Of a stretch of 13,345 nucleotides of DNA, positions 1 to 5,983 are shown in pieces. The notes under the pieces are model-generated. The model searched no databases. It was not told the DNA's origin and was given only the letters and a program-made list of their open reading frames with translations. This stretch comes from Candidatus Woesearchaeota archaeon (lineage in GTDB: Archaea > Nanobdellota > Nanobdellia > Woesearchaeales > GW2011-AR9), in contig JABMOA010000083.1 in the NCBI GenBank assembly GCA_013204355.1, forward strand, positions 1 to 13,345, in the 5' to 3' direction. Both the position numbers and the translations under genes were made by a program. The first letter of the stretch is position 1. Each line of letters opens with the position of its first letter.

Positions 1-4
1 GACA

Positions 5-62
5 GGGTATCAAAAAACAAAGTTTTTTGGGACCCCCCAGCAATCTTTGATTGCTCGTGGGG
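5..62. repeat. Tandem double-hairpin element
   Basis: Two adjacent hairpins. Hairpin 1 (5-35) pairs GGGT with ACCC outside and CAAAAAAC... with GTTTTTTG inside, around an AAA loop and one A.G mismatch. Hairpin 2 (35-62) pairs CCCCAGCAATC with GATTGC/TGGGG around a TTT loop, with a TCG bulge at 55-57. The loop regions CAAAG (18-22) and CTTTG (45-49) are exact complements, so the loops could kiss. It may be a dispersed palindromic repeat or the structured 3' end of an upstream transcript. An open plus-strand frame also crosses it (2-112, ending TAA at 110-112), so it could instead lie in the last 36 codons of a gene cut by the window edge. I could not identify that peptide. Confidence 0.5.
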
Positions 63-114
63 CGCTAATACAAAAGATAAAAATGGTTTCTACAGAGACA
101 CAGAAAGAATAACA

Positions 115-122
115 TTTATATA
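115..122 (+). promoter_or_regulatory. TATA box of the surface-protein gene
   Basis: TTTATATA centred about 26 nt before the ATG at 144, so transcription should start at or next to the start codon (leaderless mRNA). Confidence 0.6.
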
Positions 123-143
123 CCATAAAAAAATCATTTTACT

Positions 144-917
144 ATGGTTAATAAAAAAGGTGGTGTACGCAAGAGGGTTTCTAAAAAAAAGGAAGTAATA
201 GAATCACCTAAAATGAAAATGCGCCATAAACAATCATGGGCAATTATTGGAATCTTGTTCCTTTTATCTTTAATGACCATTATTAGTTTACAAGAAAAAG
301 AAATGTCCCTTACGGGAAACGCAGTACAAACTGTAGGATTCATGAAGGCTGGTGAAATCTTAACTTTTCAAATACAAGGTGTTTCTGGTTTAAATGATGC
401 AACCGCTACATTTTCTCAAGAGGCACGAAATATTGTCATCAAATTTGAAGAAAACAATAATATTCCTTTTGAGCAAGATTTTTATTCAAAATTTACAATT
501 TCTTCTAGTAATGAAGTTAAAATAAAATCATTACAATTAACCTTAGTGTTAGAACAAAGAAAACTAGATCAAATACCGATGTCTAGAAACGATATACAAT
601 TATTTCAAAATGGTCAACCTGTTAATACAGTAATGACAAAAATTGATGGCAATAGATTATTTTATACAGCCACAGTTACAAGTTTCGGCGACTTTGTGAT
701 TGGAAAAGAAGAAGGAATTGAAAAACCAGTCATGAAAAAGGTAGAAATTGAACAAAGCAACGATGTTGCTAGCTCCTCACCTTCAGCTACGGAGCCTGAA
801 GAACAGTTACCTTCAGTAATTGAAGAAACAGTTATTATTGGTAAAGCAATTGAAGAGCCTATTGTTGCTAAAGAAAAATCTGGATTTTTGGCTTGGTTGA
901 AAGGTTTGTTTAATTAA
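144..917 (+). CDS. Membrane-anchored PGF-pre-PGF-like surface protein
   Basis: A 257-residue protein, probably membrane-anchored and facing outside. Residues 1-30 are rich in Lys/Arg (cytoplasmic anchor), and 31-49 form one hydrophobic membrane helix. The motif TGNAV (57-61) follows directly; I associate it with exported DPANN proteins. Residues 65-188 look like a beta-rich domain. The stretch from about 140, with IQLFQNG, the Y-T-A-T-V core and the ending FGDFVIG, resembles the end of the archaeal PGF-pre-PGF domain. A Ser/Glu-rich linker (about 190-225) leads to a second GKAI motif (233-236) and an amphipathic, aromatic end (WLKGLF). Inferred role: structural or adhesive cell-surface protein. 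It has no catalytic motif. The start fits the TATA box at 115-122; the next gene has its own promoter. Confidence 0.6.
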   Translation: MVNKKGGVRKRVSKKKEVIESPKMKMRHKQSWAIIGILFLLSLMTIISLQEKEMSLTGNAVQTVGFMKAGEILTFQIQGVSGLNDATATFSQEARNIVIKFEENNNIPFEQDFYSKFTISSSNEVKIKSLQLTLVLEQRKLDQIPMSRNDIQLFQNGQPVNTVMTKIDGNRLFYTATVTSFGDFVIGKEEGIEKPVMKKVEIEQSNDVASSSPSATEPEEQLPSVIEETVIIGKAIEEPIVAKEKSGFLAWLKGLFN

Positions 918-919
918 GT

Positions 920-927
920 TTTTATAG
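920..927 (+). promoter_or_regulatory. TATA box of the serine hydrolase gene
   Basis: TTTTATAG lies directly after the preceding stop codon, centred about 25 nt before the ATG at 949. This predicts a leaderless mRNA. Confidence 0.5.
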
Positions 928-948
928 TAGAATTATTCTGATTGTATT

Positions 949-1485
949 ATGACAAATGTGTTTATAATTCATGGAGCATATGGAAACCCTGAAGAAAATT
1001 GGTTCCCTTGGTTAAAAAAAAAATTAGAAAAATTAAACCATAAGGTATTTGTCCCTAAATTCCCAACACCAGAAAATCAATCCTTAAATTCTTGGCAAAA
1101 AGTTTTTAGAGAATATGAACAAGAAATTAATGAAGATTCAATGTTTATTGGACATAGTTTAGGTCCTGCATTCATCTTATCACTTCTAGAGAAACACAAG
1201 GTTAAATCCGCCATATTTGTTTCAGGTTTTGTAGGTTTACTTAATAATTCCACATTTGATGAAATTAATAAAACTTTTACAACAAAAGAATTTGATTTTG
1301 AAAAAATTAAAAAAAATTGTAAAGAATTCTTTATCTTCCATTCCGATAATGACCCCTATGTACCAATTGGAAAGGCTGAAGAATTTGCAAATTTACTAGA
1401 TACAAAGTTAATTATTGTGAAGGATGCTGGGCATTTTAATATGGAATCATCTCCAGAAATCTTAGAAAAAATAAAGAAAAAATAA
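949..1485 (+). CDS. Alpha/beta hydrolase, RBBP9/YdeN-like serine hydrolase
   Basis: A 178-residue compact alpha/beta hydrolase. The N-terminal strand FIIHGAYGNPEENW (5-18) carries the HG oxyanion-hole region. The nucleophile elbow is GHSLG with Ser70. Asp135 lies in HSDNDPYVP, and the catalytic His is His162 in DAGHFN. The complete triad, the size and the DNDPYVP segment match the RBBP9/YdeN family of cytosolic serine hydrolases. The natural substrate is not known for most members; esterase activity is the usual inference. No signal peptide is visible. It is a single gene with its own TATA box and no Shine-Dalgarno sequence. It ends in an A-rich stretch facing a convergent small ORF whose stop is at 1495. 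Confidence 0.85.
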   Translation: MTNVFIIHGAYGNPEENWFPWLKKKLEKLNHKVFVPKFPTPENQSLNSWQKVFREYEQEINEDSMFIGHSLGPAFILSLLEKHKVKSAIFVSGFVGLLNNSTFDEINKTFTTKEFDFEKIKKNCKEFFIFHSDNDPYVPIGKAEEFANLLDTKLIIVKDAGHFNMESSPEILEKIKKK

Positions 1486-1494
1486 AAAAAACAA

Positions 1495-1617
1495 CTATGC
1501 TCTACACCCATCGCAATAATAACGATTTGCATTTTCAACAACAATTCTCTTTGCACAGCCCTTGCAACATCGTTGAATTTTAAACTTTTTAACCTCTTGG
1601 AAAACGTGTTGTTTCAC
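1495..1617 (-). CDS. Small zinc-ribbon protein, 40 residues, GTG start
   Basis: A short ORF starting GTG at 1617-1615 and ending TAG at 1497-1495. It encodes 40 residues with two knuckles, C18-K-G-C21 and C35-D-G-C38 (C17 is an extra Cys), separated by 13 residues: a minimal zinc ribbon. The flanks are basic (KKFKIQR, KRIVVEN), which suggests nucleic-acid binding. A good archaeal Shine-Dalgarno sequence, GGTGAT, lies 6 nt before the GTG and matches the end of 16S rRNA (ATCACC). The frame is open further upstream to 1680 but holds no ATG or other GTG. The two CxxC pairs and the RBS argue for a real gene; function unknown. Confidence 0.6.
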   Translation of the reverse strand: MKQHVFQEVKKFKIQRCCKGCAKRIVVENANRYYCDGCRA

Positions 1618-1740
1618 GGAGACATCACCTTCTTTTTTTTTATTTAAAAAACACCTAAGAGTATACGAAAAGGTAAACTAGTATTTATATGTTTTGCAAA
1701 TACTGACATAAATGGGACAAAAAAGAAACCTTTAACAAGT

Positions 1741-1748
1741 TTTATAAA
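1741..1748 (+). promoter_or_regulatory. TATA box of the rhomboid gene
   Basis: TTTATAAA centred about 26 nt before the ATG at 1771, predicting a leaderless mRNA. Confidence 0.6.
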
Positions 1749-1770
1749 GAAACAAAAAAAATAAACAAAC

Positions 1771-2361
1771 ATGAATTTTAAACAAATGTTAGATGAGGAT
1801 GTCATACGTCCGTTAATTGTAATCAACCTAGTTTTTTTTGCATTACAATTTTTTATTGGAAATTTTACAGACATTTTTGTTTTAAATCCAAAATTATTTT
1901 TAAGTGAACCATGGAGATTAATCTCGTCTATGTTTTTACATGGAAGTGTTAGTCATATTTTATTTAATATGTACGCATTATTCATGTTTGGCCCATTAGT
2001 ACAACAAGTTATTGGTCCAAAGAAATTTTTACAAACATATTTTGCAACTGGTTTAATTGCGGCTATTGCACATATTATTTTTTCCAATAGTCTTGCATTA
2101 GGTGCATCAGGAGCAATATTTGGATTAATGGGAGTTTTAATTATTCTGACACCAGATTTAAAAGTATATATGATGCTAATCCCAGTCCCAATTAAAATGA
2201 AATATGCAGTGCCAGGTATGCTTGTTTTAATTTGGATAATTTCTGCAGGTGTTGGACTTTCAATTGGAAACATCGCACATCTTGGTGGTATGATTTCTGG
2301 CTTGTTAATTGGACTATATTTAAAGAAGGTTAAAAAAGTGTCAGTTGTCATGCGTTATTGA
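1771..2361 (+). CDS. Rhomboid-family intramembrane serine protease
   Basis: A 196-residue polytopic membrane protein of the rhomboid (S54) family, which cleaves membrane helices inside the lipid bilayer. The motif H57xxxxH62xxxN66 in helix 2 holds the oxyanion-hole Asn/His, the nucleophile is Ser113 in GASGAIFG, and His170 in NIAHLGG completes the Ser-His dyad. The WR at 48-49 in the L1 loop is also a rhomboid feature. About six hydrophobic segments are visible (14-30, 50-80, 87-105, 108-127, 145-163, 166-184), the basic six-helix core. The N-terminus is too short for an extra cytoplasmic domain. All key residues are present, so an active enzyme is expected. Possible substrates include single-pass surface proteins such as the one at 144, but that is only inference from proximity. 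Confidence 0.93.
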   Translation: MNFKQMLDEDVIRPLIVINLVFFALQFFIGNFTDIFVLNPKLFLSEPWRLISSMFLHGSVSHILFNMYALFMFGPLVQQVIGPKKFLQTYFATGLIAAIAHIIFSNSLALGASGAIFGLMGVLIILTPDLKVYMMLIPVPIKMKYAVPGMLVLIWIISAGVGLSIGNIAHLGGMISGLLIGLYLKKVKKVSVVMRY

Positions 2362-2404
2362 ATTATTTAGAAAAATTGGATAATTGATACTGATTATTTA
2401 AATA

Positions 2405-2611
2405 TTAATCTTGATCCAACTCTTCCTCTTCTTGAGGCGAAAGAATCTTTTTATTCACGAAATCTTTAAGATGTTGCGCTTCGTCTTCTAATACAATAAG
2501 TAAATCTAGATCTCCAAAATGTTCTTCGGCACATTCCCTGCAATAATAATCAGAAGAATCTTTTATTTTGTATTCTGCTTCATCACCACATTCAATACAT
2601 TTTTTACCCAT
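2405..2611 (-). CDS. Small double-CxxC zinc-finger protein
   Basis: A 68-residue acidic protein. Cys5-I-E-Cys8 and Cys24-R-E-Cys27 form a four-Cys zinc site in the first 30 residues (KCIECG ... YYCRECAEEHFGD). The rest is an acidic helix (DEAQHLKDF) with a Glu/Asp-rich tail. This layout recalls short hypothetical zinc proteins common in DPANN genomes; I know of no assigned function. It lies 33 nt downstream of the PIN gene on the same strand but has its own TATA box (2635-2642), so it can be transcribed alone. Confidence 0.75.
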   Translation of the reverse strand: MGKKCIECGDEAEYKIKDSSDYYCRECAEEHFGDLDLLIVLEDEAQHLKDFVNKKILSPQEEEELDQD

Positions 2612-2634
2612 TTTAATAGCTAGAAGAAAATCTC

Positions 2635-2642
2635 ATTTAAAT
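2635..2642 (-). promoter_or_regulatory. TATA box of the small zinc-finger gene
   Basis: The palindrome ATTTAAAT is centred about 27 nt before the ATG at 2611 and lies directly beside the stop codon of the PIN gene. A leaderless mRNA is expected. Confidence 0.5.
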
Positions 2643-2644
2643 GT

Positions 2645-3331
2645 TTATCGCAATAATTCGTTTTTGATCTCATCTATTTCGTGTTCTGTCACTGCACACC
2701 CACTAAACTTTACAGCCCATAACATGGAATCTATCAAAACTGAACGTCCAGCTTTCTTCTTTGGTACGTAAAGGTCTAACAATCCTAATTTATATGCGAC
2801 TGAAACTAATTCCGCAGACCTAATGATAGTGACATCTTTCAATTGTGATTGAAACAAGTCAATCTTAGAATTATCTGCAACAACCGTTTTATGGAATCTA
2901 TGTTCTAATAAACTTTTCATTTCTTTACCATTCTCAATAAATAATCGTAATGTTCGTTCGTCCATCACTAAAGGTGCGTTTAATTCTAATGCACACGCCA
3001 CAGATTGAACTTCTCCTTCTTGGATTATATCCATGGATTTACCTTTAATTTTAAATGTACTATTTGCAAGTTTAATTAATTGACCTACTTTTTTTTCTGG
3101 CACATTGGTATAGACTTCAAGCGTTCCTTCACGAATGAGTTTCATAACTTGCAATGCCTCAAATGCGAATCGTTTTGTTTGAAGAGGACGATCAATTAAT
3201 TCAAATTTTACGGCAGGTGTAATATAGAATTTTCCGCCAAATTGCTCTTTTAATTTAGGAAGAAGCCACCACATTCTACTCATAACTAAAGAAATGATTG
3301 GACCCGCATCGAAGAATAAAACTTTATCCAT
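2645..3331 (-). CDS. PIN-domain protein, probable ribonuclease
   Basis: A 228-residue protein. The start FFDAGPIISL places Asp8 in the first PIN acidic motif. Glu44 (VKFELI) follows, and Glu107 (EGEVQSVACALE) and Asp124 (LVMDERTLRLF) supply the rest, so a Mg2+-dependent nuclease site looks complete. Residues beyond 130 hold a second alpha/beta part with SAELVSVAYKLGLLD and a KKKAGRS loop, making it longer than a typical VapC toxin (about 130-140). The start codon lies inside the end of the upstream gene (8-nt overlap, ATGGATAA), so the two are translationally coupled. Likely role: endoribonuclease held in check by its partner, or a conserved RNA-processing enzyme. Confidence 0.75.
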   Translation of the reverse strand: MDKVLFFDAGPIISLVMSRMWWLLPKLKEQFGGKFYITPAVKFELIDRPLQTKRFAFEALQVMKLIREGTLEVYTNVPEKKVGQLIKLANSTFKIKGKSMDIIQEGEVQSVACALELNAPLVMDERTLRLFIENGKEMKSLLEHRFHKTVVADNSKIDLFQSQLKDVTIIRSAELVSVAYKLGLLDLYVPKKKAGRSVLIDSMLWAVKFSGCAVTEHEIDEIKNELLR

Positions 3332-3887
3332 GATTCACTCCAAATAGTTTGAACGCAGTTAATAACCTTTTTTTTGCTTGTACTTTCTCAACATGTGCAC
3401 CAAGAATTACAGTTCGTCCTGCATATTCTTGTAAATCCCAGTTTGATAAACCCATTAATCCTGCTGCCTGACCTAACGATAATCCTTTTTGAAGAAGTAC
3501 CGCTCCTTTCTTGATTCGCGCAGCATCCATAACATCCTCAAAATGTTCTTTTACTTTTGCATTACATCCACGGACAGTTACAAACATGTTTTTAATAGAT
3601 TTGTTATATCTTCCAAAACTATTTGCTTGTAAGGCATCTCGTGCGTTAGTCATTCCTTTAATAAGATAATCAAATGATTCGTCATCAAGACAGTCAACCA
3701 CTTTGTAAATTGAATAAAATAAAACAGTAATTGAAACAACATCTAAGTCTTTATGTAATGCCACATCTTCAATTGCTTCATCAGAAAGTTGTTTCATGGA
3801 TTCTACATTCATTTGTTTTCTTTGTTGGAGAATGTGAATTGCTTTATTGAGGTCCTTGATTATTTCACTCTTTACAACATCTTTCAT
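3324..3887 (-). CDS. Helical protein with UPF0175-like HTH, partner of the PIN protein
   Basis: A 187-residue, almost wholly helical protein. Residues 1-120 show no recognised fold. Around 128-155 the segment LLQKGLSLGQAAGLMGLSNWDLQEY reads like the helix-turn-helix of UPF0175 proteins (kgkiSlgkAAelaGlsrwefle), a family found as antitoxins beside PIN toxins. The tail (GRTVILGAHVEKVQAKK...) could wrap the partner. It is the first gene of a two-gene unit with the PIN gene and overlaps it by 8 nt. Inferred role: antitoxin or DNA-binding autoregulator. The long N-terminal part is atypical, as UPF0175 antitoxins are usually about 70-100 residues. The ATG fits a TATA-like AATTAATAAA at about 3908-3917. 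Confidence 0.55.
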   Translation of the reverse strand: MKDVVKSEIIKDLNKAIHILQQRKQMNVESMKQLSDEAIEDVALHKDLDVVSITVLFYSIYKVVDCLDDESFDYLIKGMTNARDALQANSFGRYNKSIKNMFVTVRGCNAKVKEHFEDVMDAARIKKGAVLLQKGLSLGQAAGLMGLSNWDLQEYAGRTVILGAHVEKVQAKKRLLTAFKLFGVNHG

Positions 3888-3928
3888 GATAATACTATAA
3901 TTCTTTGGTTTATTAATTTTTGCAAAAA
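3888..3928. promoter_or_regulatory. Compact divergent promoter region
   Basis: Only 41 bp separate the divergent start codons at 3887 (-) and 3929 (+). A TATA-like ACTATAAT (3894-3901) sits about 31 nt before the plus ATG, and AATTAATAAA on the minus strand (3908-3917) sits about 26 nt before the minus ATG. Each box lies within the other's start zone, so the two promoters probably exclude each other. Confidence 0.35.
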
Positions 3929-5260
3929 ATGACCATCTTTTTTTTAAACAAAGCCCCTATTTCTATCAAAATGGTATTTTTGGAAGATTATGACCAACAC
4001 ATTGAACGACAAGAAAGAACACTTGATGATTTAATAGATCAAGAAACAGCAAGATTAAAAAGAAATCCAACAAACGATTTAAAACCCCAAATCTATAGAA
4101 CATTTGAAAGAGGACACATTATGGGTATCATCCCAGTAGTGATGGTTTCTGAAGAAGATTATTCTCCAAGTGATGATGATTTCATAAATGCGGCAACTAA
4201 AAAAATCAATCATGAAACTTTTAAAAATAATATCAGAAATCTTGCTATATCCCTTTACCAATATACAACTAATATTTTAACAAGAGAAGAATCTTTAACA
4301 AAAAAAGAAAAAGACGAAATTGAATCTCGTTTAAAAGATCAATGGAGAAATATTAGTGAATACTATCCAAAAATTAATTATACTGAAACAAAACAATTTA
4401 TCACAACATTACGAAACCATCGGTTAATCGCACGAGAAAACGCAATAACATTAATTGATGTTTTAAAGAGAACAGAACAAAAACCAATAACAACACGAAC
4501 TATAAGAAAAGAAAAAATAAAAGAAAGAAGATTCAATCATCCAAAAAAAGACATGGATCAAACAGAAGATTGTCGTGAGTATATAATCAATGTTTTAGGT
4601 TTAAACAATGAAATTGCAGATCAATATGCACCTCAATTAAAATTAAAAACAATTCACCATATGCAACATGAATTAAAAACGACATTTGGAGAGATTTATA
4701 CAGAAATTATTGCAGAAAATCCTACTATTTTACAATATGTATTGGATACAAAATTTACAAAATATATTACAACAGTTCAAATGGTACAAAAATCTATTGA
4801 AGATCAAAATAGAACCGATTTGAATTTGGAAGACAATATTGCAATATATGCAAACTTAGAATGTATTTTAAAATTAAAAAGAGAATTATATGAAAGGGAA
4901 TCAATAAATGAAGAAGGAATAGAAGAAAATGAACTTGACATTACAGTGATATCTCTTTCAAATTATCGGTTTTTACATAAAAATGTAGATTCTGTGCGAG
5001 AACGGTTAGATTCCTTAATTGAAACTTGTTCCGTTTCTGTTGATGATCACGAGCATTGGGATAACACAAAAAGTAAGAGTGCAAGAGGTCGTGATATTTT
5101 AAGAGACATAGCCCATTCTTACCGTCAATTATTCCATGAATTAGATTTACCAGAACCGTGGTATGACTTAAATCATGGTCAATCAACATTAACAATTGAT
5201 GAAGAAGGATCTAAATATCTACGTCAAATTAGAGACCTAGCTTACAAAAGACAAAACTAA
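3929..5260 (+). CDS. Unrecognised charged helical protein
   Basis: I do not recognise this 443-residue protein. It is rich in Lys, Glu, Asn, Ile and Thr, largely helical by eye, with no signal peptide, membrane segment or Cys cluster. Highly charged stretches appear near residues 20-45 and 190-215 (many RK/EK repeats, which may be a linker), with an acidic segment near 325-340. The C-terminal 90 residues look most ordered (YRFLHKNVDSVRERLDSL, a HDHEHW-like DDHEHWDN patch, DIAHSYRQLFHEL), but I can name no catalytic motif. ATG 3929 is chosen over the in-frame TTG at 3920; ATG 3971 is another option. It is monocistronic and diverges from the PIN pair, so a shared role is possible but unproven. 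Confidence 0.65.
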   Translation: MTIFFLNKAPISIKMVFLEDYDQHIERQERTLDDLIDQETARLKRNPTNDLKPQIYRTFERGHIMGIIPVVMVSEEDYSPSDDDFINAATKKINHETFKNNIRNLAISLYQYTTNILTREESLTKKEKDEIESRLKDQWRNISEYYPKINYTETKQFITTLRNHRLIARENAITLIDVLKRTEQKPITTRTIRKEKIKERRFNHPKKDMDQTEDCREYIINVLGLNNEIADQYAPQLKLKTIHHMQHELKTTFGEIYTEIIAENPTILQYVLDTKFTKYITTVQMVQKSIEDQNRTDLNLEDNIAIYANLECILKLKRELYERESINEEGIEENELDITVISLSNYRFLHKNVDSVRERLDSLIETCSVSVDDHEHWDNTKSKSARGRDILRDIAHSYRQLFHELDLPEPWYDLNHGQSTLTIDEEGSKYLRQIRDLAYKRQN

Positions 5261-5297
5261 GGTTTTTCTAGAAATAGGCTCCGTAGAAATAGATTAA

Positions 5298-5305
5298 TTT
5301 ATATA
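5298..5305 (+). promoter_or_regulatory. TATA box of the tRNA gene
   Basis: TTTATATA centred about 30 nt before the first tRNA base at 5332. It serves the tRNA only, since the next plus-strand gene is kilobases away. Confidence 0.6.
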
Positions 5306-5331
5306 ACAGATTTTTTCTCATCATTCAACAT

Positions 5332-5441
5332 GGGCTGATGGTGAAATCTGGTATCACGTGCCGCTGGCCGCGGCGAGTTCCCGGGTTCAAATATCCTTAG
5401 ATAGATTACAACTCTCGGATTTGAAATTCCCGGTCAGTCCA
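5332..5441 (+). tRNA. tRNA-Ala(GGC) with a T-loop intron
   Basis: Acceptor stem GGGCTGA (5332-5338) pairs with TCAGTCC (5434-5440), and A5441 is the discriminator. The D-stem is GTGA/TCAC (5341-5344, 5354-5357), with A14, G18G19 and A21 in the loop. The anticodon stem is TGCCG/CGGCG (5359-5363, 5371-5375) and its loop gives anticodon GGC at 5366-5368. The T-stem is CCGGG/CCCGG (5381-5385, 5429-5433). The third acceptor pair is G3.U70, the alanyl-tRNA synthetase identity element, which supports Ala. CCA is not encoded. After removal of 5392-5427 the T-loop is the normal TTCAAAT. Oddity: base 37 is C (5369), where a purine is expected. The last 8 nt overlap the antisense redoxin gene. Confidence 0.88.
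5392..5427 (+). other. 36-nt tRNA intron at position 59/60
   Basis: The T-stem is the exon helix. TTCA (5386-5389) pairs with TGAA (5422-5425) as the 4-bp central helix. The 3-nt bulges are AAT (5390-5392) and ATT (5426-5428), and ATCC/GGAT (5393-5396, 5417-5420) forms the inner helix with one extra T at 5421. Cutting after the second base of each bulge removes exactly 36 nt and leaves a 7-nt T-loop. This is a relaxed bulge-helix-bulge substrate for the archaeal splicing endonuclease. A 7-bp pairing TTCAAAT/ATTTGAA is a competing fold. Confidence 0.75.
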
Positions 5442-5982
5442 TTTTCCATTTGATACTACACCCCATACTTGGATGTTCTTCCACAGAAATATTTCCTGTT
5501 TCTAAGAATTCTTGAATCGCGTGATACAATTCATGTGTTCCTTCTTCCTTTCCATGTGTATCATCTATGCGAGAATGGAATATTAATTTCAAATCGCTAT
5601 CAAAAAGAAATGGATCTGGGGTACAGACAGCGCCATAATCTTGTGCAACTTCTTGAGAAGAGTCATGCAAATAATAGAAATCTATATTCCATTTATCAAA
5701 ATATTCTTGCATCTTTTCATAAGAATCTTCAGGATAATTTTCTGATTCATTTGAATTAATGCCGATCACTGTGAGTCCCTCAAAGGATTTTGCAATTCTT
5801 TTGATTTCATTAATTTTAGGAAGCACATAAGGACAGTGATTACACATAAAAATAATCAATGTAGCTTTTTCTCCTTTAATATCTTGCAGGGAATAGAAGA
5901 TCCCATCTACATTCATTAAGGAAAAATCTGGAGCTAGATTCCCCTGTTTCAATGTTACGTATTCTGATCCTAGTAATGCCAT
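5434..5982 (-). CDS. Thioredoxin-fold redoxin (AhpC/TSA-like)
   Basis: A 182-residue thioredoxin-fold protein. GNLAPDFSL (14-22) and the strand ATLIIFMCNHCPY (40-52) give the redox motif Cys47-N-H-Cys50, followed by the CPYV segment typical of a peroxiredoxin-like thioredoxin family. A third Cys (VCTPDPFLF) sits before a cis-Pro-like TPDP. The end PSMGCSIKWK is a signature of the same family, whose members usually run on a few residues more. Here the protein stops after Met-Asp because the TGA lies in the tRNA acceptor stem. Likely role: disulfide or peroxide reduction in the cytoplasm; no signal peptide is seen. It starts 1 nt after the Nudix stop, so the two form an operon. Confidence 0.85.
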   Translation of the reverse strand: MALLGSEYVTLKQGNLAPDFSLMNVDGIFYSLQDIKGEKATLIIFMCNHCPYVLPKINEIKRIAKSFEGLTVIGINSNESENYPEDSYEKMQEYFDKWNIDFYYLHDSSQEVAQDYGAVCTPDPFLFDSDLKLIFHSRIDDTHGKEEGTHELYHAIQEFLETGNISVEEHPSMGCSIKWKMD

Positions 5983-5983
5983 T

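Noticed and set aside
1..198. Open frame from the left edge into the surface-protein gene
   Set aside because: It crosses the hairpins, the TATA box and the ATG at 144 out of frame and turns low-complexity; probably chance.
1953..2351. 132-codon ORF antisense to the rhomboid gene
   Set aside because: Shadow of a clearly coding gene with intact catalytic motifs; no ribosome binding site or recognisable domain.
3920..3928. TTG start for the 443-residue protein
   Set aside because: ATG 3929 lies three codons on and suits the TATA-like box at least as well.
5269..5292. Direct repeat TAGAAATAG, twice, upstream of the tRNA
   Set aside because: Only 9 nt in AT-rich DNA, no further copies or partner structure; likely chance.
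5358..5376. tRNA-Gly(GCC) or tRNA-Pro(UGG) reading of the anticodon loop
   Set aside because: Both would break the 5-bp stem or put a non-U at position 33; G3.U70 supports Ala.
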